From positions 191,779,539 to 191,843,538 of the forward strand of contig OU015492.1 of NCBI GenBank assembly GCA_907164885.2: a stretch of 64,000 bases of DNA. The letters are read 5' to 3'. This DNA comes from Dolomedes plantarius. Taxonomy: Eukaryota; Arthropoda; Arachnida; Araneae; Dolomedidae. This document shows, one piece after another, positions 12,358 to 26,699 of the stretch. The translations under genes and the position numbers were made by a program. Each line of letters starts with the position of its first letter. Position 1 is the first letter of the stretch. A model generated the notes under the pieces. The model had not been told where the DNA came from. It ran no database searches and saw only the letters and a list, made by a program, of their open reading frames with translations.

Positions 12358-12848
12358 GAAAGGGTATAGAGACTACCAGACTACCTCACTTCTACCCAGA
12401 CTTGGGTGTATATAATTTGAAGTGGCACTCTAAATGAATTTGATACAAACACAGTTTATACATGAAACAATGTTTATTGAATTCGTTGCACATATAGAAT
12501 TTGCTTTTACAGCAATAAGCATACGTACTACTTGTACGGAATATATATTAACATTCAATAGAAATACACTTTGCAAATACTCACAAACCAGCAGAGAGTC
12601 AAACCAGCAGTTCTGCCACTCAAACTTTGGGCCCCCTAAGCACAAGCGCCGGTTAACAGCTGGAGCTGCTTACCTCGTAGCTCCCTTAACTCGCTTATCT
12701 ATCAACTTTAACAACCTTTTAACTTAATCAAGCTGCTTGGTATTTATACCAAGCGCGTATGCCGAAATTAGCATATCTCAAGCACCTTCTTTAATTCATT
12801 CACTCAAAAGTTCGATTCTTGTGAATCGAATCTTGTGTATACCTTACA
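12358..12848 (-). mobile_element. Solo LTR of the Gypsy family, inverted
   Basis: Reverse complement of the LTR at 8447-8900: it begins (minus) TGTAAGGTATACAC at 12848 and keeps the TATA-like TATAAATACC, the AATAAA near 12478 and the CACCCAAGTCTGGGTAGAAG end block. No pol sequence adjoins it. It has about 40 bp in the middle that differ from the first copy. The distal end near 12358 is blurred and no clear target duplication was found. Confidence 0.75.
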
Positions 12849-13523
12849 AGGGGATGTATATATAATCTTCTATCCATTATGTAATCTATACGAATTTCAG
12901 AACTTTTCATTTCCTTTTATGTTTGCAGTTTTATTTACGAAATATCACAATCCAGATATTAGTAAAATCTTCTAAAAATAAAATTTTTAGGGTTTATTTT
13001 TTATCAGCGATGGGATCTCTGCTTAAAACTGTTTACTATAACCCATTTTTAGAGATAGAAATGCAGAAATTTTCTATATAGTGAAGTATTTTCTCATGTA
13101 TTAGTAACTAGGAGCAACTAACTTGTTTTGCTCGGACGAAAGACAACAACACTAAGAATGCTTTCACAAAATGCGTGCTCATGTGATTGATAAAATATAA
13201 TCTCAATAGCTGCAATTGTGTCTGATTCGATGAAAGCATCAATACTTATTCTGGTAATTATTGAAACAAAACAGCAACAAAATTCTTATAACGTGGCGTA
13301 AACAACTATTTTATAAATTATGAAACATTGAGAGCATTAAAAAAGGGTTAAGTAAAGTTATATCATAATAAACTTAAATCAGATTCATGTTCTAAATGTC
13401 TAGGATTAAATTTCCAAAACCACCTAACTTCTTCCTTTATTTCTATGACCTCACAGAGAGTTGCTTTCTAACAATGATCCTAATCAGAAAGAAAGATATA
13501 CAGGGTAGACAGATATATAGGGT
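12849..13523. other. Non-coding, nothing recognised
   Basis: AT-rich, no supported gene or repeat. Confidence 0.5.
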
Positions 13524-13966
13524 AGGGGCATGTTGGCCATAGGGGCACGTTGGCCCATCTGCGATATTTTCTAACTATCCGGTAGATTGCGTTACTAGCT
13601 AAGCGACGTGTGTCTTAGCACGCTTTCTTTCACCCATAACAGCATCAGAAACGAAGAAGAAATCAAAAGAAAGCCACTGGAGTTTTTTTTTGTGGCACTT
13701 AAAAATAATCGCTTCTGATTTGTTTCTGAATTAAAATTTCACTTAGGTGAATAGCAGTCTAAAAGATCGTTGTTTAGAGCTAATTTTCTACCTACTGATT
13801 TGAAAAAAAATTAACAGAATATTTGTTACAACGATCCAAAGCCAAAATGGCGATATGGGGCAAGTTGGCACATTTAATCCGGGGCATGTTGGCCGAGTGG
13901 CCCAAGAAGCCCCGTCACAAAAGGAGTAAGGTAGGTATGGGCCAACATGCCCATGCCTACCTTACT
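13524..13966. mobile_element. MITE with GGGCATGTTGGCC terminal motifs
   Basis: The left end carries GGTAGGGGCATGTTGGCC followed by a second GGGGCACGTTGGCCC. The right end has the inverse, GGGCCAACATGCCC, preceded by two more direct copies (GGGGCAAGTTGGC at about 13857, GGGGCATGTTGGCC at about 13890). This looks like a small inverted-repeat element with repeated subterminal motifs. There is no coding content. Exact ends and target duplication were not resolved. Confidence 0.5.
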
Positions 13967-13976
13967 CCTTTTGTGA
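13915..13976. repeat. 28-bp-arm hairpin, 6-nt loop
   Basis: Arms 13915-13942 and 13949-13976 (TCACAAAAGGAGTAAGGTAG... and its inverse) pair with about one mismatch around the loop CAACAT. It overlaps the right end of the MITE above and extends past it. Confidence 0.85.
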
Positions 13977-15837
<1,861 letters not shown>

Positions 15838-16045
15838 AAGGGTGTTAAGTCCGAAATGGGCTAAAATAAGTTATCAAACCAGGCATGTTTGAAAAACCAA
15901 GGGCTACTGCAGGATACAGAAAGCTAAGTCCAATCGCAAACCTAAATACTCAAATTCATCATGGAAAATTTGGGATATTTGAAATAAAACACAAACGTGT
16001 TAGTGTAAAAGGGGTTATGTCCCAATCATGGACTTAACACCCTTT
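15838..16045. mobile_element. Short inverted-repeat element, 208 bp
   Basis: AAAGGGTGTTAAGTCC at 15838-15853 is perfectly inverted at 16030-16045. The interior is non-coding. A degraded third copy of the motif (TTGACACTCTTTAC) lies near 16165. No clear target duplication is visible. Confidence 0.55.
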
Positions 16046-17506
16046 ACTAAACAAAAAAAAAATTTAAAAAATTTTCTTAAAAAAATTAAAAATTAAACTA
16101 AAAAAATGACTTTAGAAAAGCCGTTTTTTTATATACCGTTTTTCTCAAAACTACGATTTTTGACTTGACACTCTTTACACTGCAAACAGAGATATAATCC
16201 CATTTTTTTGTAGTTGATAAGTTTAAACTGTAGATGCTAGAGCCCGAAAGGTTATAGTTGTAAAATAGGTTACCGTGGAAAGAATCGCACATGGAACAGT
16301 GTTTATCATCGTTGATTAGTCGGTAGTGTCGTACAACAGTCGTCATTCATAAAATAGTATAAGTAATATATCAGCTACTTAGTTAAAAATGTTAGAACAC
16401 ACCATAACACACCCTTTCTAAGTGTTTCAACGAATACAAAAGATATATAACGGGGATTTTGCAAGAATGAGTACGCGGTGGCTAGAGCATGCATAAAATA
16501 ATTAATGACATTATTATAATAGTGCTTATATGTAGCATATTATTCAGACGAAGTAAAATTCGAGGTTTGAATTTCTTTAGCATTTTCAATTGTTTTGATG
16601 ACTCACTTAAATAAAAGTCATTACTATTGAAAGATCGAAATTACAAATACATAAAATTTTATCAAAATAATTACGACTTTAATTAAAGTCATAACTGTTT
16701 TATTATAACTTTTTGCTTTTTTATGAGTGACTTTATATTCTGGTAAATAAAGTACATTAGCCTCAATTTTCATTTAAAGAATGGACATTTTTTGCATCAT
16801 AACGATCCCTAATTTGCCCTTTCTTTTCTATCAAATATTAAACTTCAAATACATAAGAAACCCTGCTTATTTGTCTTAAATGTGATTAAGATAATAACAA
16901 AGAAAGCACACAGAAAATCCTAATTACAATACCAAACTAATTTATTCTCTAACAAAAATAATTTCTATGACACTATTAATTATCTTTTTTTCAGCTCGCA
17001 TTGCTGACACATATTTATAAGGCAAAATGATTTATAAGCCATAAAACTTCCAATATTGAATGTAAATTACATGGTTGTAAGTTGAAATTAACTTTAATCC
17101 TCTTCGGTCGAGAAGCCTGCATCTGGAATACTTCCAGATAATATCGAAGTCAATTGTTCATTCAACTTTTCGTGGATAAATTTTGGCAATTTTTCAAGTA
17201 TACTTTTGAGTGGGAGTGATAAAGTATGAAGACGAAAGTGATATAGAAAAATCTAATCCCATATGGAAAAGCTTAGAAAGCAATGTGTTTTCTTTATTTA
17301 TTTAAGCCATACTAATTTCCTTATTTATATCAGTCGCATAATTTCATTCGTAGAAATTTTTAAATCCCATTACACCTCGTTATTTCTTAAGCATGTTCAA
17401 AATCCAAAGAAACATTAAAATATTTCAGGAAAGATTTCAAAACTATTACATCTCTAAATTAATATACATTCCTGTAGACTGAAAAAGAAGTTCCTATTGA
17501 AAGATA
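16046..17506. other. Non-coding, nothing recognised
   Basis: AT-rich sequence. Open frames have no recognisable motifs. Confidence 0.5.
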
Positions 17507-17510
17507 TTAA

Positions 17511-18217
17511 GGGAACGGTGGACCTTTATTTGAGCAAATCTCGTCATTGTAATACTGATTGCGTTATTGTAAAACATATATATATTTCTGTAGATTATTA
17601 GTACCAAAATAATTTTTTTCAAGCAAAAAATCATTTATGAAGCTTCTACAAAGTAATTTATAATGGGTAAGTGTAGTAATAAATTTTAAATCTGTTTATC
17701 TCAAAACAGATTTTTCAAGGTTTTTAGATTTTTTAAATGCTCCATGCTACTTAATTTTTCTTCAAAATTCATGGAATTGATAAGGAAGAATTCTGATGCT
17801 GTTTACAAAAAAACTGGGTATGCATTTTACAATTTGACTTCATTAAGGTAATTAAATTTGATTTATATCTTTTCAAAAGGCAAAATTTTGATGAAAATCG
17901 GAATGGAATTCAGAAAAAAATCTCTCAAAAGTTAACTATTTAAGGGATTAAATAATTGATACGCAGATTTGTTTGTTATACAGTTTAAAGAGATTAAAAT
18001 GCAAAATTGAGGAAATATCTCAAAAATTAAGTAGCAAGGAGCATTTTAAAATTTTGTTTATAAATTTTAAATTTTTTTAAAAATCTTAAAATTATAATGA
18101 GATTGAAAATTTCTTTTAAGATATTCTATTTATTTATAGTGAAATGTGTATATGTACAAAATTTTGTATTTCTATGATGAAAAGTAAAAAAAGTAAATTT
18201 TAATGTCCACCGTTCCT
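17511..18217. mobile_element. TTAA-flanked MITE, 707 bp
   Basis: TTAA at 17507-17510 and 18218-18221. Terminal repeats GGGAACGGTGGACCTT (left) and its inverse AATGTCCACCGTTCC (right). Internally it carries TGCTCCATG near 17740 and AGGAGCATTTT near 18036, an inverted motif pair also seen in the 43200 and 47377 elements. Non-coding. Confidence 0.75.
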
Positions 18218-18221
18218 TTAA

Positions 18222-18490
18222 CCCAGTAATAAATGGCTGACTGAATCTATGAAGTTTAATGGGAAGTTTTTTAGTGTTTCTTTACCGCTTAAAAAATATT
18301 TAGGGTTGTCTGAAAACTAAATATCTTTTGAAATCCATCCATTGGAAGATAGATTCTAATTATTCTAGCAATACCAAGAACGACTAATGCAATTGGTATT
18401 CCCATAGAAGTTAATATCCCTGAATCAAAAAATTATAAACATATCATGAATTATTTGACTACCTTGAAATAACATGAGATGCATGCATTA
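18222..18490. other. Non-coding spacer
   Basis: Nothing recognised. Confidence 0.5.
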
Positions 18491-19172
18491 CAGATATCCC
18501 TCGACTTACAACCGCTCGCACTTACGACTGAAATTTTTAAATTTAAAAAAAAATGTTATTTTTTCCCTCAAACATACTGTTCCTCGAATGTACAGTACAT
18601 GCCTATATGTATTACAAAATTCTTAAAAAATATGATGCAATATTCTACAATATTGCAAAACTTTTTGACGCAATAATAAAAAAGTGTGATGCAATAGTTT
18701 CGATGTCCACACGATAAATCAAATAAACCCTCAGTGGCTTCAGAAATGGCTTCAGATTTCCGTTATACTAATAAAGGACAACAACAATTGGAGCAATGGA
18801 TCCAAATGAAGAAAGATTCACAAATGTAAATCGTCGTATTCAGGAAAATCTGGCTTGCTACCAGACAATATACAAGGAAAAGAAGACGCAAACTGTTCAA
18901 ACTACCGTGGATAACTTTGTTAAGAAAAATTTGCAACGTATCTTCTGTCGCAAATTCTGAACCAATGGATTGTATTAACATAATAAAGTAGCGATGGCAG
19001 AGAGTGATTTATGTCTTCTAACTACGATGAATTTTAAATTACATAAGAAAGTAAAATATATATGTATGTGCATATACACAAAAAACAAATTGTGTGAAAC
19101 TCGTCTTATGATCAACTCAACTTACTACCAATGTCTTGGCTCCTATCTCGGTCGTAAGTCGAGGAATAGCTG
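18491..19172 (+). mobile_element. Tigger/pogo-like element, internally deleted
   Basis: Terminal repeats contain CCTCGACTTACRACCG in inverted orientation at both ends (left from 18491, right to 19172), each next to a TA (18489-18490 and 19173-19174). This terminal style and the TA target are typical of pogo/Tigger elements of the Tc1/mariner superfamily. At about 18845-18960 a degraded frame reads ACYQTIYKEKKTQTVQTT, which resembles the C-terminal tail of Tigger-type transposases (inference). The rest of the transposase is gone, so this is a non-autonomous remnant. Confidence 0.7.
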
Positions 19173-19174
19173 TA

Positions 19175-20695
19175 TTTAAAAGTCTATTAAAATTTTAGAC
19201 CTTGCTGAGATAAAATGTAGTCATTTTTATCATCTAGAACGGCGTTTTATTGTTTTAACTGATTCAAAAAAAGTTTTTTGTATAAGCTCCCCGTTTTCTA
19301 ACATGGCGGTCAAACCCTTTTGCCATACCTTTAAGAAACAACAATCTCCCTATTTTACTGTCAAAAGTACATATTGATGTAAACGATGGTATGGATGTAA
19401 GTAAGTGAAAAAATGCGAAAGATAGAAAAACGTGTCCTAATACATATTTCACCTTAATCTGAAAAACAAACTAAATAGGTAGATAAAAACAAACAAGTAG
19501 ATAAATTGACAAACATGTTGCGTTGACAAACATGACAGCTTTGTTTCATGCATTTTCTTTTTACTATGAGAACTAGATTGACAAATAAGACGGGATAAAA
19601 CTTTTTGTGCATTTATAAATATTTTAAGTTGCAATTTAAAACTGTTATTACGATTGCGGAAAGACATTACTATAAGATTTGTTCTTCTGCTTTATTTTGC
19701 TTGAAATAAAAAATGCATATTTTAAGCATACTTCCAGTTAAGAAAAGGAATTTTCCTAAAACATATTTTTAAACCTCTCTCTTTTAAAACCTTATAAATG
19801 GAAAAAGCTTTAGACTAAGGATTTGCTTAAAAGTAACTTCTGTACAACTGATTGAATGATATCGTAAATGTGATAGTAATTTAACCTCTAAAGTTCGATA
19901 ATAAATTACTTTAATTAGAAGGTATTGTGTTGATTGAAATTTGTAAGCTAATTCTAGAATGTTTATGGATTTCACTCAGGAAGAAATGCTTCAACTTAAT
20001 TGCTCTAAAGACGAAAACTGTTAGCGTGTGAAGCTCCGAGATAAATGCCATTCTGGACGTGAAAGACATTTCCTGCAACATTTAGAGAACGTGCCTTGGC
20101 TGCATTCCGAAAGGAGAAATGATCAATGAAAATACTATGAGATTAGGATGGATCATGCAATGCATTAAATTCCCATATTGTACAATTTTATTCGAAAACA
20201 GTCACGATAAACGATAGCAAATGGTTCTAATTTCTCTTTTCCTGATTTCCGTTTATTTATTTTACTACAAAGTTTTGAAACAAAATTAATATTCGACACA
20301 CGTATCACTGTAATTTTAGAAATGAATTTGTCAAATGCTTTGAATTTTTTCTTCTTCCTCTCTTAATGATATATCGGCGATCTCGTGAAAAATGACTTAT
20401 TCTAATGTATCTATTCATGTTTTGTAAATTATCTTGAAATATCTAACTTTGTAAGGGATACATTGTATGAGATTTCTTCGTACTTCCGGACAGGCTATTG
20501 ATCAGGATACTGACCTTCAGTATCAGAGATTTTAAAATAACGCTAAATATATACGTATGATTATTTCCTTAAGAAAGCATGAGATTCAATTGATATAGAA
20601 TTGTTATAATACCTATTCCACAATCCTCATCATTAATAGTAAGATTCTTCTCATATGAATGTGGAAACACTACATATTTTGTTTGAATAATTAAA
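19175..20695. other. Non-coding, nothing recognised
   Basis: AT-rich; no supported gene, repeat or RNA. Confidence 0.5.
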
Positions 20696-21242
20696 CAGAG
20701 TGTCCGGGCTAAAAGTATCCAAAAGTCATGGCTTATTTTTAGGGAACTACCCATTAGAATTTAAAAAATTTTATTTAAAAAGAAAGAACATCTCACCAAG
20801 TTTTAATATCAATCATAGATTTCGATCATACGTAGTATCATAGATTTCGATGTGTGCACCTTTTGTAGCACGACAAACGTCTAAATGGTAATACAGTTCT
20901 CTCCAAGTGTTTCGTAGCATATCGGGAGTTATTAGACTTTTTTGCTTGGGGATTCATTAAAACCGTTGTGTATAAACGAAACATTGAAACTGTGGATGAG
21001 TTGAAGAAGCGTACCATTCAAACAATTCGTGTAATAACTCCTGATATGCTACGAAACACTTAGAGAGAACTGGATTAACATTTAGACGTATGTCGTGCTC
21101 CAAAAGGGGCACACATCGAAATCTATGATTGATATTAAAACTTGGTGAGATGTTCTTTCTATTTAAATGATTTTTTAATTCTAATGGATAGTTCCGTAAA
21201 AATAAGTCATAACTTTTGGATAATTTTAACCCAAACACCCTG
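20696..21242. mobile_element. Foldback element copy A, arms from transposase 3' end
   Basis: Ends CAGAGTGTCCGGGC (left) and the inverse ACCCAAACACCCTG (right), followed by TA. The two halves form a long inverted repeat of about 240 bp per arm around a spacer of about 92 bp. On the plus strand the spacer and right arm encode a decayed transposase C-terminus (DELKKR-like, then ...GAHIE), so the left arm is the same 3' region inverted. The first half of any transposase gene is absent. The homologous copy is at 51966-52515. Confidence 0.75.
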
Positions 21243-21307
21243 TATATAAAAATCATTGTAACTTATCAATAAATACATGACAATCAGTGAAGAATAATAA
21301 TTAAGTA

Positions 21308-21797
<490 letters not shown>

Positions 21798-21804
21798 TTA
21801 AGTA

Positions 21805-22275
21805 AAAATATAAAAGATTTAATAAGTTCAAAACACTTTTTTTAATAAATCGAATGCCACCAATCTGTTTCAAACGAAGGTTGTTTACTCATGTTCTCTG
21901 AACTGAATCCTGCGTAATTTGAACTATTTTATATCCTTTAAATAAGATATCTCTCTTGAATTTCCGAAAACGAGATTGATAAGAAACAATGAGGCTTCAT
22001 CTTTCAGGTATTTATACCAAGGTTTCCAGATTTTGACTTAATTTATTTGGAGAAATGATCAAATATAATATATAAAATTTATCCTGATGCCAAACTAAAA
22101 TTAACCTTAAGTTTGATAATTAGTTCTCTTATTATTGTTTGAAACTTCTCGCTTTTTTTTTACGTTTTAGTTAACTTAATGATCATAAATCAGTTTCATA
22201 TTTCTTTCCCGTTGTAGTTAACTGCAATTTTTCAATGTGCATTTATAAAACTTAATAATTTTATATATATTTCAG
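21805..22275. other. Non-coding, leading into a splice-acceptor-like site
   Basis: No gene is supported until the TATATTTCAG acceptor-like sequence ending at 22275. Confidence 0.5.
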
Positions 22276-22315
22276 ATGACCAAGAGGAAAATGAGCACAC
22301 CGATGCTTCATGCTG
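22276..22315 (+). CDS. Candidate 40-nt internal exon of the host gene
   Basis: An acceptor-like TATATATTTCAG ends at 22275. The exon would start in phase 0 (codons reading MTKRKMSTPMLHA) and leave one base (G) before a donor at 22316. The next supported exon (44206-44495) needs exactly one leading base, and joining gives a Gly codon followed by KLDDKANQ, so the phase agrees (a one-in-three chance by accident). The donor region reads GGTAGTAAGT: splicing at 22315 or 22318 would both keep frame and differ by one residue, and the second has the stronger GTAAGT consensus. The polypyrimidine tract is weak. The protein is not recognised; basic and polar residues only. Confidence 0.35.
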
Positions 22316-22480
22316 GTAGTAAGTTCCGTTCTGGTCTTCTGCAATTGATGATTCACACAATCGATCCCCTGCACGATGGTGAGTGTAAGTTTCAGATTCT
22401 GTGCTTTGTAGTTCCATAGGATAGAAATGTCGTTGTAGTAAACTTCCCGGCTATTAAACACTTTGGACTTATATAATTAA

Positions 22481-22914
22481 CTAGCATTATTGCCCGGCGT
22501 TGCCCGGGTAGATATATAGATATAAAATTTTCCATGCATTCCATCAAAAAATACTGGGCTGACGACTCCACTAAACGTAAGAAAAATAAAATAAACACTT
22601 CACCCCCCACGTCACCCCCAGACCAACTCTAACCCCAGATCACCCCTCAGAACAACCCTCTTTTCCCCCGCGTATCGAATTTGACTGATTGTGGTGAAGG
22701 GTCTGTATCCACATTTAAGAGGTGCGCTCAGGGGCACAAAAATCATTAAAAAATTAATTTTTAAAAAACCAATTGAGCCCCAAATTTCGTTTCTGCTGCG
22801 TTAAGTTTCTCGGGTCCTAAACATTAATTGTGCCGAATTTGGTCCCGGTGGGTGAAACAGTCTATAATTCTATAGCGGACAAACAAACAGACGAGCTCTT
22901 TTATATATATAGAT
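22481..22914 (+). mobile_element. CTAGC...TATATATAGAT repeat family, copy 1
   Basis: Begins ACTAGCATTATTGCCCGG with a small GC-rich inverted motif (GCCCGGCGTTGCCCGGG) and ends AAACAGACGAGC...TTTTATATATATAGAT. The copy at about 49567-50274 has the same layout (CTAGC, GC-rich start, ATATATAGAT end), and this arrangement is common in dispersed invertebrate repeats. I cannot assign it to a superfamily with certainty. A C-rich block (about 22602-22668) is notable in this AT-rich region. Confidence 0.45.
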
Positions 22915-25559
22915 AAGTCGACTCAAAATATTTTACTGATGCTTATGTCACATAAATGAGTTATTTAATAACTATTTTAATTACCCTCCAATAACAAAAT
23001 TTACGATTTAACCACGCGTGTTGTTCCTTTTATGAAAGAGTCCTTTTTTAGATAACTATGTAGGAGAATCTCTGAAATTTAGGTTTTTAGCTTATTCGTA
23101 AGATAAACTGTTGGTGGAGAGCTATAGATTCTCATGGGAAAAAAATAAATAAATAAAAACATTCAGACTCCAGTAAGGGCACTCCATTAAGCAAAGATCA
23201 GTTGCCTAAGTCCCTGGTATAAGTAGTGGAAGAAATTTGGTTGTTTATTTAATTTAACATAGAACAAAATCCTTTTATGCCTCTCCAGAAATTTTGTGCA
23301 GAGGAGGAATTCGTTAAATTTTCTTTGCATATTAGTTATTTGCTATATCATCAGCTCGAACTATAAGTATGAAACTTGCAAATGAATGCTTTGTATCAAA
23401 GACATACGTCTCAAGAATAGATAAGTATAAAATAAAATGTGAGGACTTTGAAACTAATTGGCAAAAAATAATTTTTAAACCAGGCTTTTTATTTTATTTT
23501 TGACCATGTAATATAGGCATTTCAGATAACTTTCAGTGTTTTCCACCAAAAGTTTGACAAATTAGATTAGTCCCTTAGATAGACTTTGATTGAAATAAAA
23601 TAAATTTATGTAAATAAGTTAAGATAAATGTGCGAACGGCATATTATTAACATAGCCATACTTGTTTCATGTTCGCTTATATTCCTATGTGTGCATGAGT
23701 ACGTCAGCCTATATTCCTGCTTGTGTTCGGTGTTCTATGTACTTGCATCAACCCTCATTATAACCATAAATGATTCTCCTGAATAATTTCCAAATCAATA
23801 TTTTCTTATACAAATATCTCATTTTATCGTGTTTTGAATTTACAACGTATTCATGTCTGACATATTAAATCCTAATTATAGAAAAAGAAATGTTTTAAGC
23901 ACTAATGATTTTTTCTCAAATATTTTCTTCATTTTATTTGTTCATGAGTTTTTTTTTCTTTTCGAGTGAAAACAATCCATCAATTAAATCAAGATGTATG
24001 GTCATGAGCCTTTTGCTCGATGGATTAAGTTATGCATTATAGATTTTTCTCTCTCAGATTTCATTTAAAATTGCGACACAAAGTCATCTTATTTTCTTCA
24101 GCAACACTTGATGGAATTCTTGAAGTCAACGAGACTTGGCTGCTGAAGTAAAGTAATTCTCCCCAATTTAATTTACTAATGGAAAACTCATGGAAACTCA
24201 GAAACGATAAGTTATAATAAGTAGACCATTATAACTATCATTACCATTAATAAAGAATAACATTTTATACAGACGTTTCCTTTCTACTTCTTCCCTCTAA
24301 AAGTAACATTGTAAAATTTTGCTTTATAGCCTTTCTTTCATGCAGAGCAAAGGTTATACTTGTTGCATGTAAAATTTTTTCACTTAATCTGGAAGCGTGC
24401 CTTGTCTGCACCTCATAATCCATAATCCTTTCTGCACAGCCAAAATCCATCACAAAAAGATAAAACCATATTAACGCTTAATTATTGGCTTGGTACATTT
24501 GCATCTTACTAACTTCAGGAAGAAATATTTTACTGTAAAGTAGCGTAATTGACAAAATCTGTTTTCACAACTCTTAAAATATTAAATTGAATACTTTATA
24601 AAGGCTTTCTCTGAAAAAAATATTACTGTCATTTCTTGAAAATATGCATTGAAAGGAAAGATCCTTTGACCGGAAAGATAAAAAAAATTGATAATGGAAT
24701 AAATAGGGATAAACATGTTGTGATATTAATGGAAGAGCAGTTAGCTTATTCTGCAAAGGCAGTTAAATTTATCCAACTCAGGAGGTAAGTTACGTGAATG
24801 GCAAGAAGACACACATTCGAATTATCTGTGCTATTTCTGTTTTACATGAGTATTTAAAAGCGTTCTATGGCTTCACGTCATATGACTTGGTAAAGCTATT
24901 TCTGTAAATATTAATCGATAAACTTTATCTATATCAGCAATTGTATACCATAAACATTTTAACCCTTACCACTCTGACAAGGCAGTATTATGAACAAACG
25001 CAAGCCAGCGTTCTCCTTCAATTGGCAATTTCTTGGAATTATAAACATTGCAGTATTTAATGTGTACGTACAAGTGTTCGACAAACAATATAAAAGAGGC
25101 TGAAAGCAAAAGTTCTTGTTCTCTTGCATTTCAGCATCATTTATAATGTAATAAAAAGTAACCCATGACATTTTCTAAATTTTTTGTACGTATGAAACTT
25201 TTGAGGAACCATAAACTGGTTCAGCATTACATTTAAAATTCAACTTAAGTGAAAGAGAATAGATTAGTTTGTGCCTCACAACAGAAAAATGGTTTATTTA
25301 TATAAATACAAGCATGAGGAAAGCTTTTCGTCTTGCTAAATCAATTGCTAATTAATAGGTCTCTAGGGAGGTAAGTTTTCTGTAATTACTCACCCTATGA
25401 CAAAGCAATCTGAACGAAACAACATATAATGTGCTCCTCAGTAGATGGCCCTCCACATCAGATGTTCGCGGATGATTCTTGGTTCCATTAGTCCAGTTAT
25501 GCTGCCATTGTCGTGTTCCATTTGTCGAGCGCGCAAAACACCCTTATATGAGTCGCTGA
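22915..25559. other. Long AT-rich non-coding stretch
   Basis: No supported coding region, tandem array or terminal repeats. A pyrimidine-rich acceptor-like site near 24100 was examined and not accepted as an exon. Confidence 0.45.
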
Positions 25560-26680
25560 ATATCCTTTTGTCACTCGCCAAACACAGTTCCATGATTAAA
25601 CAGTTGGTGTGTGGCGCGCGATATCTCAGTTGAGCATCATAGGTCCCTGTTTTTTTTCCACACCATCGTGAACACCGATTTGTAGATGGACAATTTTCTT
25701 GCAATTCATGATTCAACTAGATGATAGTGAGTTAACGGAAGTTATATCCAGCAATATGGAACAACGTGTCCCACACCTGCAAGGAGCATGGAGGAAAATT
25801 GAGTCCTCGTTCGGCAACCGGGTAATTTCAAAAGGGCTTTGACCACCACGATCGCTTGATCTGACACCACTAGACTTCTTCCTTTGAAAAAAGTCTATCG
25901 GAACAAGCCTCGCATTGTTGAAGATGTGAAGGAAAACATCCAACGGGAAATTGCTGCTACCCACCCACCCCGATTTCCTTGCCGACATTGTTGTGACGAC
26001 TTTAGTCTGCTGCATAAAGGGTTGAACATACCTTGCAGTCCCTCTTTTTTGCCCACCTCTTCCGTTTTCGGGAATGGCTTTGTCACAGTGTGTGGTGACT
26101 CAGAGACAATCGCCACCGGTCTGGAACATTTGCTGGACATCATTAATTTTTCTTGATGGGCCCTAAAGTGGGTGGAGGTTTTGGCTACTAACTACTGCCT
26201 TGGCGGAGTCAGCACTTCCGATCATTATGTCCCAGTCACTAGGGGTATGTGTGCTGGCCCACTTTTCTTGGCGAGCTTTGTTTTGTTGGCAGTTTCAGGA
26301 GGCACAGATTTTCTGGCAACCCCTACCTAAGGGCTGACCACAGCCGAATGAGTTAGTGGAGTTAGAAATTTTTTTAGATGCCCATTCTCTCATAGACTAA
26401 GGTAGTCTGTTCGTTGTATTAGATGTGCGAATAAAGTTACTTGAAAATGACTTCAATGGGGTTCTTTTGTGGCTCCGGAGTTCCGATTGTTCGGGAGAAC
26501 TGGTTTTTCTTCCCGCTAAACACAACGCAATGTAAAACGCAAGAGAAGAAAAATGTCGTCGTAACAACATGTTCAGGAACAGAGAGCGCAGCTTTGAATT
26601 GTGTCTAGCAGAAAATGAAGATCACTTCCAGCATCGCATGTAATACAACCGATTACACATACATCAAGGTTTGTATAACG
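25560..26680 (+). pseudogene. Decayed mariner-like transposase, split by a solo LTR
   Basis: Plus-strand fragments of an IS630/Tc1/mariner-type DDE transposase. About 25605-25680 reads like the segment before the second catalytic Asp (SIIGPCFF). About 25795-25960 holds FGNRVISKGL, then PPRSLDLTPLDFF with the third acidic residue, then KKVYRNKPRIVEDVKENIQ. Several stops interrupt it, including TGA where the family has Trp in FFLWG. The frame then stops at a family-A LTR (25989-26566) and resumes after it as FRNRERSFELCLAENEDHFQ, which matches the usual C-terminal position and is followed by a stop. The N-terminal DNA-binding part was not found. It cannot make a working enzyme. Confidence 0.7.
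25989..26566 (+). mobile_element. Solo LTR (family A, copy 2)
   Basis: Starts TGTTGTGACGAC and ends GTCGTCGTAACA, a 12-bp terminal inverted repeat with one mismatch. Flanked by ACAT at 25985-25988 and 26567-26570. AATAAA is at 26430-26435. 578 bp, related throughout to copy 1 at 857-1448. It landed inside the decayed transposase above, so it is younger than that pseudogene's arrival here. Confidence 0.88.
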
Positions 26681-26699
26681 TATTTTGGAGGGGTTCAGA

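Noticed and set aside
24102..24147. Possible exon after a strong acceptor-like site (TTATTTTCTTCAG), donor GTAAAG
   Set aside because: Its phase does not join to the 44206 exon without a stop, and there is no further support.
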